64,000 bases of DNA from W-Chloroflexi-9 sp045863195 (GTDB lineage: Bacteria > Chloroflexota > Dehalococcoidia > UBA2979): assembly GCA_045863195.1 (NCBI GenBank), contig BTUI01000006.1, positions 62,001-126,000 of the forward strand, written 5' to 3'. A program made the translations under genes and the position numbers. The notes under the pieces were generated by a model, which made no database searches, was not told the origin of the DNA, and worked only from the letters and a program-made list of their open reading frames with translations. This document shows positions 7,920-16,763 of the stretch, in pieces (within the stretch, counting starts at the first letter, position 1; each line of letters begins with the position of its first letter).

Positions 7920-8864
7920 ATGCGCTGGGTGTCGATCGCGCTTGCCTTCTTCGTGCTCGCCGTGACGGGCCTTGGGACGGTGGGTGCGGAACCGCGGTTC
8001 GGTGAGGCACGTGACCCCCGCGGGAATCGGCCGGAAGAGACAGTCGAGACTGACGTCGTCGCTACGAATGACGGCGTCACCATCTACGTCGGCATTCGAG
8101 CTACGAGACCGGGCTCGCCCGGCAATCCCGGCTCCTCGGACCTGATCAGCGGCCCTGACCTCCCAGCCTGCACCGCGGAAGCACTGAATGTGCCGTTCAA
8201 CAGCGCCACCAATGGGTGGATGCGGGACGGACTCCGAGACAATCCGGGCACGATCCCTGTCAGTGTGCGTTGTGATGGCACGCCCTCTGTCACCATCATC
8301 TGGGTCCCGGTCGATGGCGGCACCCCGCCGGACATCGTGGTCAATGTCCTGCCGAGTGATCCGGGCGCACCCTCGCTCGTTGCCGAAGACCTCTTCGGGA
8401 TCGTCCCTCTGCCCCCAATCTCCCTTCGCGCCAACCCCGGCACCGGCCTCGTCGCGATGCCGACCTGGTTCTGGGTCGATGGCTACGACGGAAGCCCCCT
8501 TTACGGCTCCGAGACGCTCGGCAACACCACGGTCGAAGTCGAGATCACGCCGCAGCGCTACGACTGGCACTTCGGCGACGGCGGCTTCCTCTCGACCGAA
8601 TCGCTCGGACAACCGTACCCGGCCGAGAGCGACGTCCAGCACACCTACGAACAGTCCTCGCGGATCGCCGGCGGGCAGTTCGAGGTGCAACTGGAGATCA
8701 CGTTCGGTGGGCAATTCCGCGTCATCACTGAGGAAGACGACGGCGAGGGGGACATCGTCGTCACCTTCGGCGACTGGGAGCCGCTCGACCCGATGGTGCG
8801 GTCGTTCGTCGCGCCATACCCGGTGCAGCAATTGCAGTCCGTGCTGACCGCGGGCCAGCGCTAG
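7920..8864 (+). CDS. Secreted PKD-like domain protein
   Basis: A 314-residue protein with a clear signal peptide (ALAFFVLAVTGLGTVGA) and no other membrane segment. Near residues 215-250 it carries a PKD-type core, YDWHFGDG followed by HTYEQSS, the usual FGDG...HTY signature of an immunoglobulin-like fold found in adhesins and surface proteins. It starts three bases after the lipoprotein stop. In this operon it may be a pilus-associated adhesin or a structural surface protein; that is inference from context. Confidence 0.72.
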   Translation: MRWVSIALAFFVLAVTGLGTVGAEPRFGEARDPRGNRPEETVETDVVATNDGVTIYVGIRATRPGSPGNPGSSDLISGPDLPACTAEALNVPFNSATNGWMRDGLRDNPGTIPVSVRCDGTPSVTIIWVPVDGGTPPDIVVNVLPSDPGAPSLVAEDLFGIVPLPPISLRANPGTGLVAMPTWFWVDGYDGSPLYGSETLGNTTVEVEITPQRYDWHFGDGGFLSTESLGQPYPAESDVQHTYEQSSRIAGGQFEVQLEITFGGQFRVITEEDDGEGDIVVTFGDWEPLDPMVRSFVAPYPVQQLQSVLTAGQR

Positions 8865-8878
8865 CGAGGAGGATCGAG

Positions 8879-11800
8879 ATGGTGCGGACACTCCCCGCCG
8901 CCCGACGGCAACGACATACCAGGACACCAGCCAGGCCCGGGCCGTGGTCGATGGCCGTGATGATCGTGGTCGCGGTGGGGCTGGGCGCAGCGCTCTGGCT
9001 GACCGCGGGGCCGCCGTCCGAAGCCTGGCGTCTCCCGGACCTGGCGACGGTGCGCGCGACGTTGACCGCATCAGAGATCGCGGATCGCGACCTGATCGCC
9101 ATGGCGGCCGCCCTCGCGTGGCTTGTCCTCGGCTACCTCGCAGTGACGGTCACGCTGCGCTGCGCGGCTCTCGCTGCCAACCGGGCCACGCGCGGAGCGC
9201 GGTGGGCGCGCATCGCGCTGCGACTGACCAACCTGATCACGGTGCCGGCGGTGCGGCGGATCGTCGACGGCGGCGTTGCCGGCACACTGCTGGTGGCGAG
9301 CTGGATGCCGGCGACGGCACGAGTCGTGGTGGCGGCAGAACCGATGGTGTCGCTGCCGGTGACGGCGGTGGCCCAGGCAGGAGGTCCCGCTCGCCACGCG
9401 GAACAGGAGCCCGAGCGGGCGCAGGCCGTCGCGTACACGGTGGTGCGCGGCGACGACCTCTGGGGGATCGCGCGGCGCGCGTACGGCGATGGCTCGCGCT
9501 ATGTCGAACTGTTCGAGGCGAACCGGGACCGCGTGATGGCGGACGGCGAGCGGTTCACCGACCCGCGCGTGATCCGCGTCGGGTGGGTGTTGCACCTCCC
9601 GCTGCCGTCACAGCGGATCGACGTGGAGTCAGGGGTGCCCACCTACCGCACGCTCCCGGGCGACCACCTGTGGGGGATCGCCGAGCGCTTCCTCGGCGAC
9701 GGCTTCCGCTGGACAGAGCTCTGGGAGGCGAACCGCGACCGCGAGATGGGTGCGGGCTGGCGCTTCACGAACCCGAACCTGATCTACCCCGGATGGGAGA
9801 TCGCTCTGCCGGCCGAGGTGCTCACGGTCGCGCCCGCGGTGCCCGACGAGGCTGCGCCGGTCAAACCGGAGGTGACGGCGACGCCCGAGGCTACGCCGGA
9901 GGCAACACCGGATCCGGCGGCCGACCCGCTACTCAGCTCCGACGACGCGGCAGACCCCGAGGGAGGATGGGGGATCGCCTGGGACTGGCCCTCCACACCA
10001 CGGCCGCTGGTGATCACTTCGGCAGGGTTCGCGGTGCTCGGCACGGCTGTGCTGTTCGTCTCACGTCTGCGCCGCCAGGGACTCCTGCAATTGCCCTCGT
10101 TCCGGCGGAACGCCTGGGCGACCGGTGACGCGGGGCGCATCGCGCTCGTCGGCCGCGTGGTGGCGAATGCGGTCGCCGACGCGGGGCACCCGGACGCGCG
10201 CCTCCTCCTCATCCACGAGAAGGAGCGGCACCTCACCTGCACGGTCGACTGTCCTTCGGGCAACGGGGAGGCGCTGGCTGCCTCGGGGGCAGAGCTCTCC
10301 GAGCGCCTGGGATGCGCGGTCGAAGGCATGCTCGTGGGAGCGAAGCGTGTCAACCTGGTCCTCAGCGGTATCGGGGAGGCGACGCTGCGGCAGGGGAGCG
10401 CGACGGACGCGGGCCAGGCGCTGATGCTTCCGGTCGGCACAGAAGCGTCGGGCGCGATCGTCTACCTCAACCTGGCAGGCGCGGGGAGTGTGGCCGTCTC
10501 CGGCGCGGACGGTGATCGCCGCCAACTGCTGCACTCGTGGCTGTCAACGCTGGCGGCAACGGCCGGTGCCGACGAGCTGGCGCTGTGCGCCGACGGGATC
10601 GCCGCCGCGCTGGCCGGTGACGACCTGGACCTCCCGCACTTTGGCGGCGCGGACAGCCCGGACACCGACGCGCTCGTCGAGGAACTGGAGGACGTGATCC
10701 GGTCCCGTGAGGGGACGAGGATGCGCCGTCCGTTGGTGGCCGTCCTTGACGCCGGCACGGCGACGGCGAGGGCCGACGCGATCATCCCGTACGCGCCGGA
10801 GGCGGGGGTCTACGTCGTGGGACTGGCGCCGTCCGACGGTGCGCACGATCGCCCCGGCGGGATGTTTGGGGCGGTGGTGCGTCTCGGGCTCGACGCCGCC
10901 GCGGGAGACACGGACGGCGACGGCATCGAGCGCGGCAGCGTGCGCCTGACGGTGGGCTCCGGCGAGTCGCTCTGGCTCGACCCGGTGCTGGTGCGCCGCG
11001 ACGCCTCGCCACGGTGGCGAGCGGTCATTCCCTCGCGAGGAGACATCGACGCTGGAGATGTCGTGGACATGGCGAAGGCGCCGAATACGGACGACGAGGG
11101 TGATCCGACGGATCCAGGTCTGAGAGCAGCTGACACGGTCGCGAGCGCGCCGTTCGACTGGCATCGTGCGCTCTTCGAGCCGGTGGCCGCGCCGAATGGG
11201 CCACCCGCGGCCGAGTCGTGCGAGGCGGCACCAGGGCGGGGTGGCGATCCCCTCGTGGAACCCGCCGTGCCTACACCGAGCGATGCGGATGCAGGAGGTC
11301 CGCCGGCCGAAAGCGCACCTGACCCCGTAGCCGAACCTCAGCCAGCCGCGTTCCCGGTCGCCGATGCGGCGGTCGAAGAGCGGCCCGAGCTTGACGACGG
11401 GCCGAGAGCGGTCGGTACAGAGCCGTCGCCGGCGGCAGCGGCGGAACCTGTGGTGGTAGCGGAGCGCCAGCAGTCTCACACGGCATCGCCATCGGCGCTG
11501 CCGGAGTCAACGGTCCACCCACCTGCGGGCGAGCCACCCATCGCTCCTGCCGATCACCAGGTGCGCCCCCCGCCCGCCGCGACGCACTCCCCGATCGTGC
11601 GACAGCAGCCGCTCTGGCTGGCGGAGACGCCCGGAGGCGACGCCGCGGACGGGGAGGGGGGCGAGGCGCTGATCAGGGTGCGGTGCTTTGGTGAGTTCGA
11701 GGTGTCGGTGGCGGGTACATCGGTGACCAACTGGCGGTATGAGAAGGGCCGGGAGTTCGTCGCGCTACTCGTAGCGCACGGCGGCGCGCCCGTCCCGCGC

Positions 11801-12427
11801 AAAGTGGTAGCGGAGTTGCTCTGGCCGGAGCTGCTGTGGGACTCGAGCGTGAAGCACATGATGGACAACGCCGCCACCACCGCCCGCAAGGCGATCCGCG
11901 TGGCGGCTGGCCAGAACGACCTGCAGCCGATCACGCTCGCGCGCGACCGCTACCAGTTCCAGCCCGGCATCCTCCAGTCCGACCTGGACGAGTTTGACGC
12001 GGCGGTGCGGCGGGCGGCCGGCCTGCCCGCCGCCGATGCGCTGGAGCAGTACGCACGAGCCGTGGCCCTCTACCGGGGCGACGTCATGCAGTCCGAGGCG
12101 TTCGAGTGGCTCGACCGCTTCCGCCCGGAGTACCACCGACGCTTCCTGGACGCGGCTCGCGCAGCCGCGGGGCTCGCGGCCGAGCTGGGTGACGTCGAGC
12201 GCGCGGCCGCCTTCTACTCCGCCGGCATGGAGCGGGCGCCGACGGACGAGGCCTTGGCGCGGGGACTGATGCGCTGCCGGGGTGCGCTCGGCGATCCCAG
12301 CGGGGTGCACAAGGTGTACCAGGTGCTGACGGAGGCGCTCCAGCGCGAACTCGGCATCCCCAGCGCGGTGCCGAGCGCCGAAACGCGTGCGCTCCGAGAG
12401 GAGTTGGTCGGGGCCACAGTTGGCTAG
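8879..12427 (+). CDS. Membrane LysM-BTAD transcriptional regulator
   Basis: A 1182-residue fusion. Three hydrophobic segments lie within residues 20-155, then two LysM peptidoglycan-binding domains (about 185-240 and 254-310, both with DDLWGIA or DHLWGIA), a further membrane helix (about 375-395), a long acidic and proline-rich region, and at the C-terminus an OmpR-like winged helix plus BTAD domain (from about residue 931: IRVRCFGEFEVSVAG, then KVVAELLWPE). The topology puts the LysM pair outside and the DNA-binding end in the cytoplasm, so it could couple cell-wall state to transcription. A Shine-Dalgarno AGGAGG lies at 8866-8872. Confidence 0.85.
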   Translation: MVRTLPAARRQRHTRTPARPGPWSMAVMIVVAVGLGAALWLTAGPPSEAWRLPDLATVRATLTASEIADRDLIAMAAALAWLVLGYLAVTVTLRCAALAANRATRGARWARIALRLTNLITVPAVRRIVDGGVAGTLLVASWMPATARVVVAAEPMVSLPVTAVAQAGGPARHAEQEPERAQAVAYTVVRGDDLWGIARRAYGDGSRYVELFEANRDRVMADGERFTDPRVIRVGWVLHLPLPSQRIDVESGVPTYRTLPGDHLWGIAERFLGDGFRWTELWEANRDREMGAGWRFTNPNLIYPGWEIALPAEVLTVAPAVPDEAAPVKPEVTATPEATPEATPDPAADPLLSSDDAADPEGGWGIAWDWPSTPRPLVITSAGFAVLGTAVLFVSRLRRQGLLQLPSFRRNAWATGDAGRIALVGRVVANAVADAGHPDARLLLIHEKERHLTCTVDCPSGNGEALAASGAELSERLGCAVEGMLVGAKRVNLVLSGIGEATLRQGSATDAGQALMLPVGTEASGAIVYLNLAGAGSVAVSGADGDRRQLLHSWLSTLAATAGADELALCADGIAAALAGDDLDLPHFGGADSPDTDALVEELEDVIRSREGTRMRRPLVAVLDAGTATARADAIIPYAPEAGVYVVGLAPSDGAHDRPGGMFGAVVRLGLDAAAGDTDGDGIERGSVRLTVGSGESLWLDPVLVRRDASPRWRAVIPSRGDIDAGDVVDMAKAPNTDDEGDPTDPGLRAADTVASAPFDWHRALFEPVAAPNGPPAAESCEAAPGRGGDPLVEPAVPTPSDADAGGPPAESAPDPVAEPQPAAFPVADAAVEERPELDDGPRAVGTEPSPAAAAEPVVVAERQQSHTASPSALPESTVHPPAGEPPIAPADHQVRPPPAATHSPIVRQQPLWLAETPGGDAADGEGGEALIRVRCFGEFEVSVAGTSVTNWRYEKGREFVALLVAHGGAPVPRKVVAELLWPELLWDSSVKHMMDNAATTARKAIRVAAGQNDLQPITLARDRYQFQPGILQSDLDEFDAAVRRAAGLPAADALEQYARAVALYRGDVMQSEAFEWLDRFRPEYHRRFLDAARAAAGLAAELGDVERAAAFYSAGMERAPTDEALARGLMRCRGALGDPSGVHKVYQVLTEALQRELGIPSAVPSAETRALREELVGATVG

Positions 12428-13214
12428 CGCCACGACCCTTGCCGCCGAAGAGGCGCCAGCGTGGCCGGCGCAACGCGTCGCGTCGGTCGCGGCCATCGCC
12501 ACTTCCACCATCGTCGTCCTCGTTGCAGCGACGGTGACCGGACAGCGCACGCCGCTCGAGATCGCGGCGATCACCGGATGCGCCGCGCTACTCGCGGTGC
12601 TCGCGGACATCGACGTGCGTCGGCGGGTGCTGCCGAACGCGATCGTCTACCCGGCGCTGGGAATCGTGCTGGCGGTCGCGTGGCTGAGAGCGGATCAGTC
12701 GCTCGCCGGGGCGCTGGCGGGTGCGGCGTTCGCGGCCGGTCCGTTCCTGGTGGCGTTCTTCTTGATCCCACCGGGCACCGCAGCGACGCGGCCGGAAAGC
12801 CGTCTGCGGGGATCCGGCCGCAAGGGCGATGTGAGAGTGGCGGGCCTGGTTGGAGCGGGCGGCGTGCTCCTGGCGGCGCTGGTGCAAGCTGATCAGGCGA
12901 TGGGCGTAGCGATCGCCGCGGCGATCGTTGCTGGCGGACCGTTTGTGACGCCGTTTGTCGATGAGGGTCGGAGCCGTCGTGGGGTCGGGGCGGTCGTGCC
13001 GACCAAGCGCGCCCGCGGAATCGGCGGTGGAGATGTGAAGCTGGCGGCGCTTGTCGGCGCGATCGCCGGCGTGCCGGGGGTGCTGGCAGCCCTCACGGTG
13101 GCGGTAGTGGGCGGCGCCTGTGCTGCCATGGCACTGATGGTGATGCGACGCGGCAGTGGTGTCATCCCCTATGGGCCGTTTCTGGTTGCGGGAGCCGTCC
13201 TCGCGCTGTGGTGA
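12420..13214 (+). CDS. Prepilin peptidase (A24 aspartic family)
   Basis: A membrane aspartic peptidase that removes the leader of the Flp pilin and pseudopilins. Both catalytic aspartates are visible in their usual settings: LADIDVRRRVLPN and GGGDVKLAAL. About seven hydrophobic segments surround them. The N-terminal cysteine zinc-binding and methylase domain of long type IV prepilin peptidases is absent, as usual for Tad loci. The start is uncertain: TTG at 12420 overlaps the previous stop by eight bases, and GTG at 12387 is an alternative. The loop between the two catalytic halves is longer than usual. Confidence 0.82.
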   Translation: MASATTLAAEEAPAWPAQRVASVAAIATSTIVVLVAATVTGQRTPLEIAAITGCAALLAVLADIDVRRRVLPNAIVYPALGIVLAVAWLRADQSLAGALAGAAFAAGPFLVAFFLIPPGTAATRPESRLRGSGRKGDVRVAGLVGAGGVLLAALVQADQAMGVAIAAAIVAGGPFVTPFVDEGRSRRGVGAVVPTKRARGIGGGDVKLAALVGAIAGVPGVLAALTVAVVGGACAAMALMVMRRGSGVIPYGPFLVAGAVLALW

Positions 13215-13368
13215 GTCTCGATACTCTCCGGTCCCCACTAACCGGGTGGAGCCCGCGGCCCTGTCGATCCCTGCTCGCCTCGAACCTGTGACCAGTCGAC
13301 TGAGCGCGCGCCGGTCGAGCGTGCGGCAGGGCTAGATCCGGAGCCAGAATGGCCCCGTGCAGTTGCGG

Positions 13369-13599
13369 TTAGTCGACCAGCGGCGCGGGAATCGGGAGCA
13401 CATCGAGGAACGCGTCGGTGATCGAGTCGTGTGACTCGAGAGCGTCGTACGGGGTAGAGGACTGTTCCCAGGCCTCCTCGGAGGCGAACAGGTTCACCGA
13501 CTCGGAGGTATTGTCGGCCACGATCACGCGCCCGTCCGGGAGCTCGAAGATGGTCGCCACGAAGTCTCCCCGGGACTTCTGCGTCACATTGATAAGCAT
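13369..13599 (-). CDS. Hypothetical 76-residue protein
   Basis: A small acidic protein read against its neighbours. It is supported by a good Shine-Dalgarno (GGAGGGG, about six bases before the ATG at 13599) and by a protein-like sequence (a GDFVATIFELPDGRVIVADN hairpin-like segment, then an acidic helical tail). No family is recognised. It lies between the pilus operon and the methyltransferase and is transcribed away from the defence genes. Confidence 0.5.
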   Translation of the reverse strand: MLINVTQKSRGDFVATIFELPDGRVIVADNTSESVNLFASEEAWEQSSTPYDALESHDSITDAFLDVLPIPAPLVD

Positions 13600-13829
13600 C
13601 TCTCACCCCTCCACGCGTCGCCGGGCTCGATCGCAGTCATTATGGACTGTCCGTCCCGCAGATCCGAGTCACCCGTGGCAGTCCGGATGCATCCGGGGCC
13701 GTCTGGCTCCGTGCGACTACGGTACCCATTCGCCAGGGTGGGTGGAGGGCGTAGCCTTGAGACCCGCCTGCGAGAGAACCCGAGGAGCGCAGCAGACGCG
13801 GGCGGGCAGCGGTTCAGCTGGCGTGGCAG

Positions 13830-15428
13830 GTGCAGACGTTGAGCGATAACCTGGCGCCGAGGGAGACCGTGACGCGAATTCCAGTCATCGATCTGTTCGC
13901 CGGTCCCGGGGGGCTGGGCGAAGGCTTCACGGCGCTCGATAGCGGGCAGCGGTTCCACATCGGGCTCTCCGTCGAGATGGAACCCACGGCTCACCGCACC
14001 CTCACCCTGCGCGCATTCTTTCGGCAGTTCCCCTGCGGGCAGGCTCCCGACGCCTACTACGCCTATGTCTGCGGGAGGATTCGTCTCAGTGAGCTGATCG
14101 ACGCTCACCCAGCCGAGTGGCGAGCAGCGACCGCCGAGGCGCGATGCGCCGAGCTCGGAGTCGTGCCACACGCAGAGATCAGCGCGGAGATCGACGAGCG
14201 CCTCGGGCGAGCCGGACAGGCTGGCAGGGCAGTGCTCATCGGGGGGCCACCCTGTCAGGCGTACTCACTGGTCGGCCGCGCCCGGATGCGCCCCGGACGA
14301 GAAGCTGAGTTCGAGGCCGACCATCGCCATTTCCTGTATCGGGAGTACCTCCGTATCCTCGCCGATCATGCCCCGGCCGTATTCGTCCTGGAGAACGTGA
14401 AGGGGCTCCTCTCATCCCGCCACGGTGGAGAGTTGATGTTCCGTCGCATCACGTCGGATCTCCGGGCGCCTGGCAAGGCGCTCGGTCAGTCAGGGTCACG
14501 TTATGCCGACGTGGGTTACCGCCTGGTTGCCCTCGGTGGCCCCGGGGGCGGCGACGTGTCTGGCGAACTGTTCGAGCGCCCGGAGGACTACCTGCTGCGG
14601 GCCGAGATCCTCGGTCTCCCTCAGGCGCGGCATCGAGTGATCATCATCGGAATACGCGAGGACCTCTCTACGTCACTTGCGTTCCCGGTGCTTTCGCCTG
14701 CGGACGATGCCGCGGCGACAGTGCTGGGTGCGATCGGAGATCTGCCTCCCCTCCGATCCGGCCTGTCGAAGGACGATTCGGGAAAGCGCTGGGCATCGTT
14801 GGTCCGCGGGGCGGCGAAGAACCTAGCCCGAGAGGGCGGCGCGCTAGGTGGACGCTTCCGAGAACTCGCCGGGGCCATTGAGGTGCCGGAGCTGGAACGT
14901 GGGGACCGCTTTCTTGAGGGGCGGACCAGCCCGCGCTTCCGCCCCGACTGGTACGTCGACCCTCGTCTTCCGGGTGTGCTGAACCACGAGACGCGTGGCC
15001 ACATGGACCTGGATCTGCACCGCTATCTCTTCGCCGCGGTGTATGGAGAAACACACGGACGTTCTCCACGGCTCGACGACTTTCCGGAGCAGCTCCTGCC
15101 GGCGCACCGCAACGTTGATCGAGCGCTCACGACCGGGTTGTTCGCCGACCGCTTCCGTGTCCAGGTGGCGAGCCGGCCCTCGACGACCATCACCTCTCAC
15201 ATCTCTCGGGACGGGCACTACTTCATTCACCCGGATCCGGCACAGTGCCGGAGCCTCACTGTCCGCGAGGCGGCCCGGCTTCAGACGTTCCCGGACAACT
15301 ACTTTTTCGAGGGACCGCGGACTCAGCAGTACGTGCAGGTCGGGAACGCGGTGCCGCCCCTGCTTGCCGCGCAGGTGGCGCGGGTCGTGCTGAGCGCCCT
15401 GGATGCCGCGGACGCGTCCGTTGCCTGA
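13830..15428 (+). CDS. DNA (cytosine-5) methyltransferase
   Basis: A 532-residue C5-cytosine methyltransferase that would protect host sites in the restriction system downstream. Motifs in order: I (DLFAGPGGLG, residues 21-30), IV with the catalytic Cys142 in GGPPCQAYS, VI (LENV, 187-190), VIII (QARHR, 265-269), and X (VQVGNAVPP, near 510). It is longer than the typical 330-420 residues because of an insert between motifs I and IV and a large target-recognition region. GTG at 13830 has no ribosome site. GTG at 13869 follows GAGGGAG and may be the true start. It overlaps the next gene. Confidence 0.9.
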   Translation: MQTLSDNLAPRETVTRIPVIDLFAGPGGLGEGFTALDSGQRFHIGLSVEMEPTAHRTLTLRAFFRQFPCGQAPDAYYAYVCGRIRLSELIDAHPAEWRAATAEARCAELGVVPHAEISAEIDERLGRAGQAGRAVLIGGPPCQAYSLVGRARMRPGREAEFEADHRHFLYREYLRILADHAPAVFVLENVKGLLSSRHGGELMFRRITSDLRAPGKALGQSGSRYADVGYRLVALGGPGGGDVSGELFERPEDYLLRAEILGLPQARHRVIIIGIREDLSTSLAFPVLSPADDAAATVLGAIGDLPPLRSGLSKDDSGKRWASLVRGAAKNLAREGGALGGRFRELAGAIEVPELERGDRFLEGRTSPRFRPDWYVDPRLPGVLNHETRGHMDLDLHRYLFAAVYGETHGRSPRLDDFPEQLLPAHRNVDRALTTGLFADRFRVQVASRPSTTITSHISRDGHYFIHPDPAQCRSLTVREAARLQTFPDNYFFEGPRTQQYVQVGNAVPPLLAAQVARVVLSALDAADASVA

Positions 15429-16119
15429 GGTGGGGGGCCCTGCGGTGTTCTCGGAGCAGGTCACCGTTGAGATCCGTGAACGACTGATGGCCTGGGGCCG
15501 GACGCACTACCAGGAATTCGTGTGGCGGCGGCGTGACCTGCCCGTCTGGCAGGCTCTGGTGGCTGAGTTCCTCCTCCTTAGAACCCGCGCAGCGCAGGTC
15601 GAGCCGGTGTTTGGTGCGCTCCAGAAACGCTACCCGAACCCGCGTGCATTCGGTGACGCCCCCGACGAGGAACTCGTGGATCTGGTCGCCTCCCTCGGCC
15701 TCCGCTGGCGGGGCCGGCTGCTCGTCAGACTGGCCCGGGAGATCGGTCACCGCGACGGACGGATTCCGCTCGACCCCAACGAATTGCGCCGTCTGCCGGG
15801 GGTCGGCGACTACGTCGCCGCTGCGACGCTCGCGCTGCACGGTGGTCGACGGGCAGTCCTGGTCGACTCGAACATCGTCCGACTGCTCTGCCGACTCGTC
15901 GGCTCACCGTTTGATGGCGAGACTCGTCGACGTCGCTGGCTCCGCGAGTTCGCCGACCGGCTGACGCCGGAGGCCGGATATCGCGAGTACGGATACGCCA
16001 TTCTCGACCATTCGATGAGCGTCTGTCGGCCGCGCAACCCGCTCTGTCCGGAGTGCCCGCTGCGTGATCTCTGCGCGAGTGCTTCCGGACAGGCAATCGC
16101 CCGGGCCACCGACGGGTAA
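15403..16119 (+). CDS. HhH-GPD DNA glycosylase, mismatch (MIG/TDG-like)
   Basis: A 238-residue endonuclease III superfamily enzyme. It has the helix-hairpin-helix LPGVGDYVAAAT, the catalytic aspartate in VLVDSNIVRLL, and a perfect 4Fe-4S cluster spacing Cx6Cx2Cx5C near the C-terminus. The residue that is the catalytic Lys in endonuclease III (GVGRKTA) and Ser in MutY is Tyr here (GVGDYVA), as in the thermophilic mismatch glycosylase MIG, which removes T from T:G pairs. Next to a C5-cytosine methyltransferase this fits repair of deaminated methylcytosine. ATG 15403 overlaps the methyltransferase by 26 bases; TTG 15421 and GTG 15430 are possible. Confidence 0.8.
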   Translation: MPRTRPLPEVGGPAVFSEQVTVEIRERLMAWGRTHYQEFVWRRRDLPVWQALVAEFLLLRTRAAQVEPVFGALQKRYPNPRAFGDAPDEELVDLVASLGLRWRGRLLVRLAREIGHRDGRIPLDPNELRRLPGVGDYVAAATLALHGGRRAVLVDSNIVRLLCRLVGSPFDGETRRRRWLREFADRLTPEAGYREYGYAILDHSMSVCRPRNPLCPECPLRDLCASASGQAIARATDG

Positions 16120-16219
16120 GGTTGGGAAGCTGCGGCTCGCATGCCGGGAGACTCGGGCGCGCCGTGGAGGAAGGCAGAGGGTGAGCGCAGCATCGCTCGT
16201 CTAGCCTGCATCCGACGTG

Positions 16220-16558
16220 CTACAGGGGCTCGACCGAGTAGAAGTCGGCTGACCGACCGCGCAGGAACTGCTGCACATGGCCGACGCAGCGGACCCCTGT
16301 CATGTTGCCGCTGACGCGATAATGCGCCGGCCCGTTGCAGTGGTCGCAGCCTAGGTCGTCTGCCGGTATGGGGAGAGCATTCGCCTCGGCGGACGCCATG
16401 CGGGCGCAGGTGAGGCAGTAGACGATGTCAGCGATTGCCACGGTCATGCGGTCTACTCCGCCACGGTCGTTGGCGGGCATGAACGCGCCGCACTTGAACA
16501 CCACGGCGTGCGTTGCCGGCGACTCACATCGGATGCACAGGCCATACAGGTTCGGCAT
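16220..16558 (-). CDS. Hypothetical zinc-ribbon-like protein
   Basis: A 112-residue protein with repeated cysteine pairs (CIRC near the N-terminus, YCLTC in the middle, CDHC with a nearby His in the C-terminal third). This pattern suggests two small zinc ribbons. No family is recognised. The ATG at 16558 is chosen because the frame upstream to 16822 is low-quality and contains part of the opposite-strand ATPase. It is the only minus-strand gene inside the restriction module and faces the glycosylase. Confidence 0.55.
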   Translation of the reverse strand: MPNLYGLCIRCESPATHAVVFKCGAFMPANDRGGVDRMTVAIADIVYCLTCARMASAEANALPIPADDLGCDHCNGPAHYRVSGNMTGVRCVGHVQQFLRGRSADFYSVEPL

Positions 16559-16763
16559 GCCGCGATCCTCCTCGGGTGCTGACCTGACGAGTAAATCATT
16601 AGCTCTTCCGCCTCGGTCAATGCGGGCATGGCACAGCGGTGCGTGACGAGGAGACAGTCCCGGTCTGGTCGCGAGCGTCACCTCATCCGCAGCTCCCCGT
16701 GATGGTGAGCGGATGCCCGATGACGTATGTTGAGGCTCGTTCAGTGGAGGGTCAGGTAGCGGG

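Noticed and set aside
13239..13258. Possible third copy of the 20-bp repeat
   Set aside because: TAACCGGGTGGAGCCCGCGG aligns to the unit only with a two-base shift and is not tandem; too weak to count.
15403..16119. Call as housekeeping MutY or endonuclease III
   Set aside because: The key HhH position is Tyr, not Ser or Lys, there is no MutY C-terminal domain, and the gene overlaps a methyltransferase gene.
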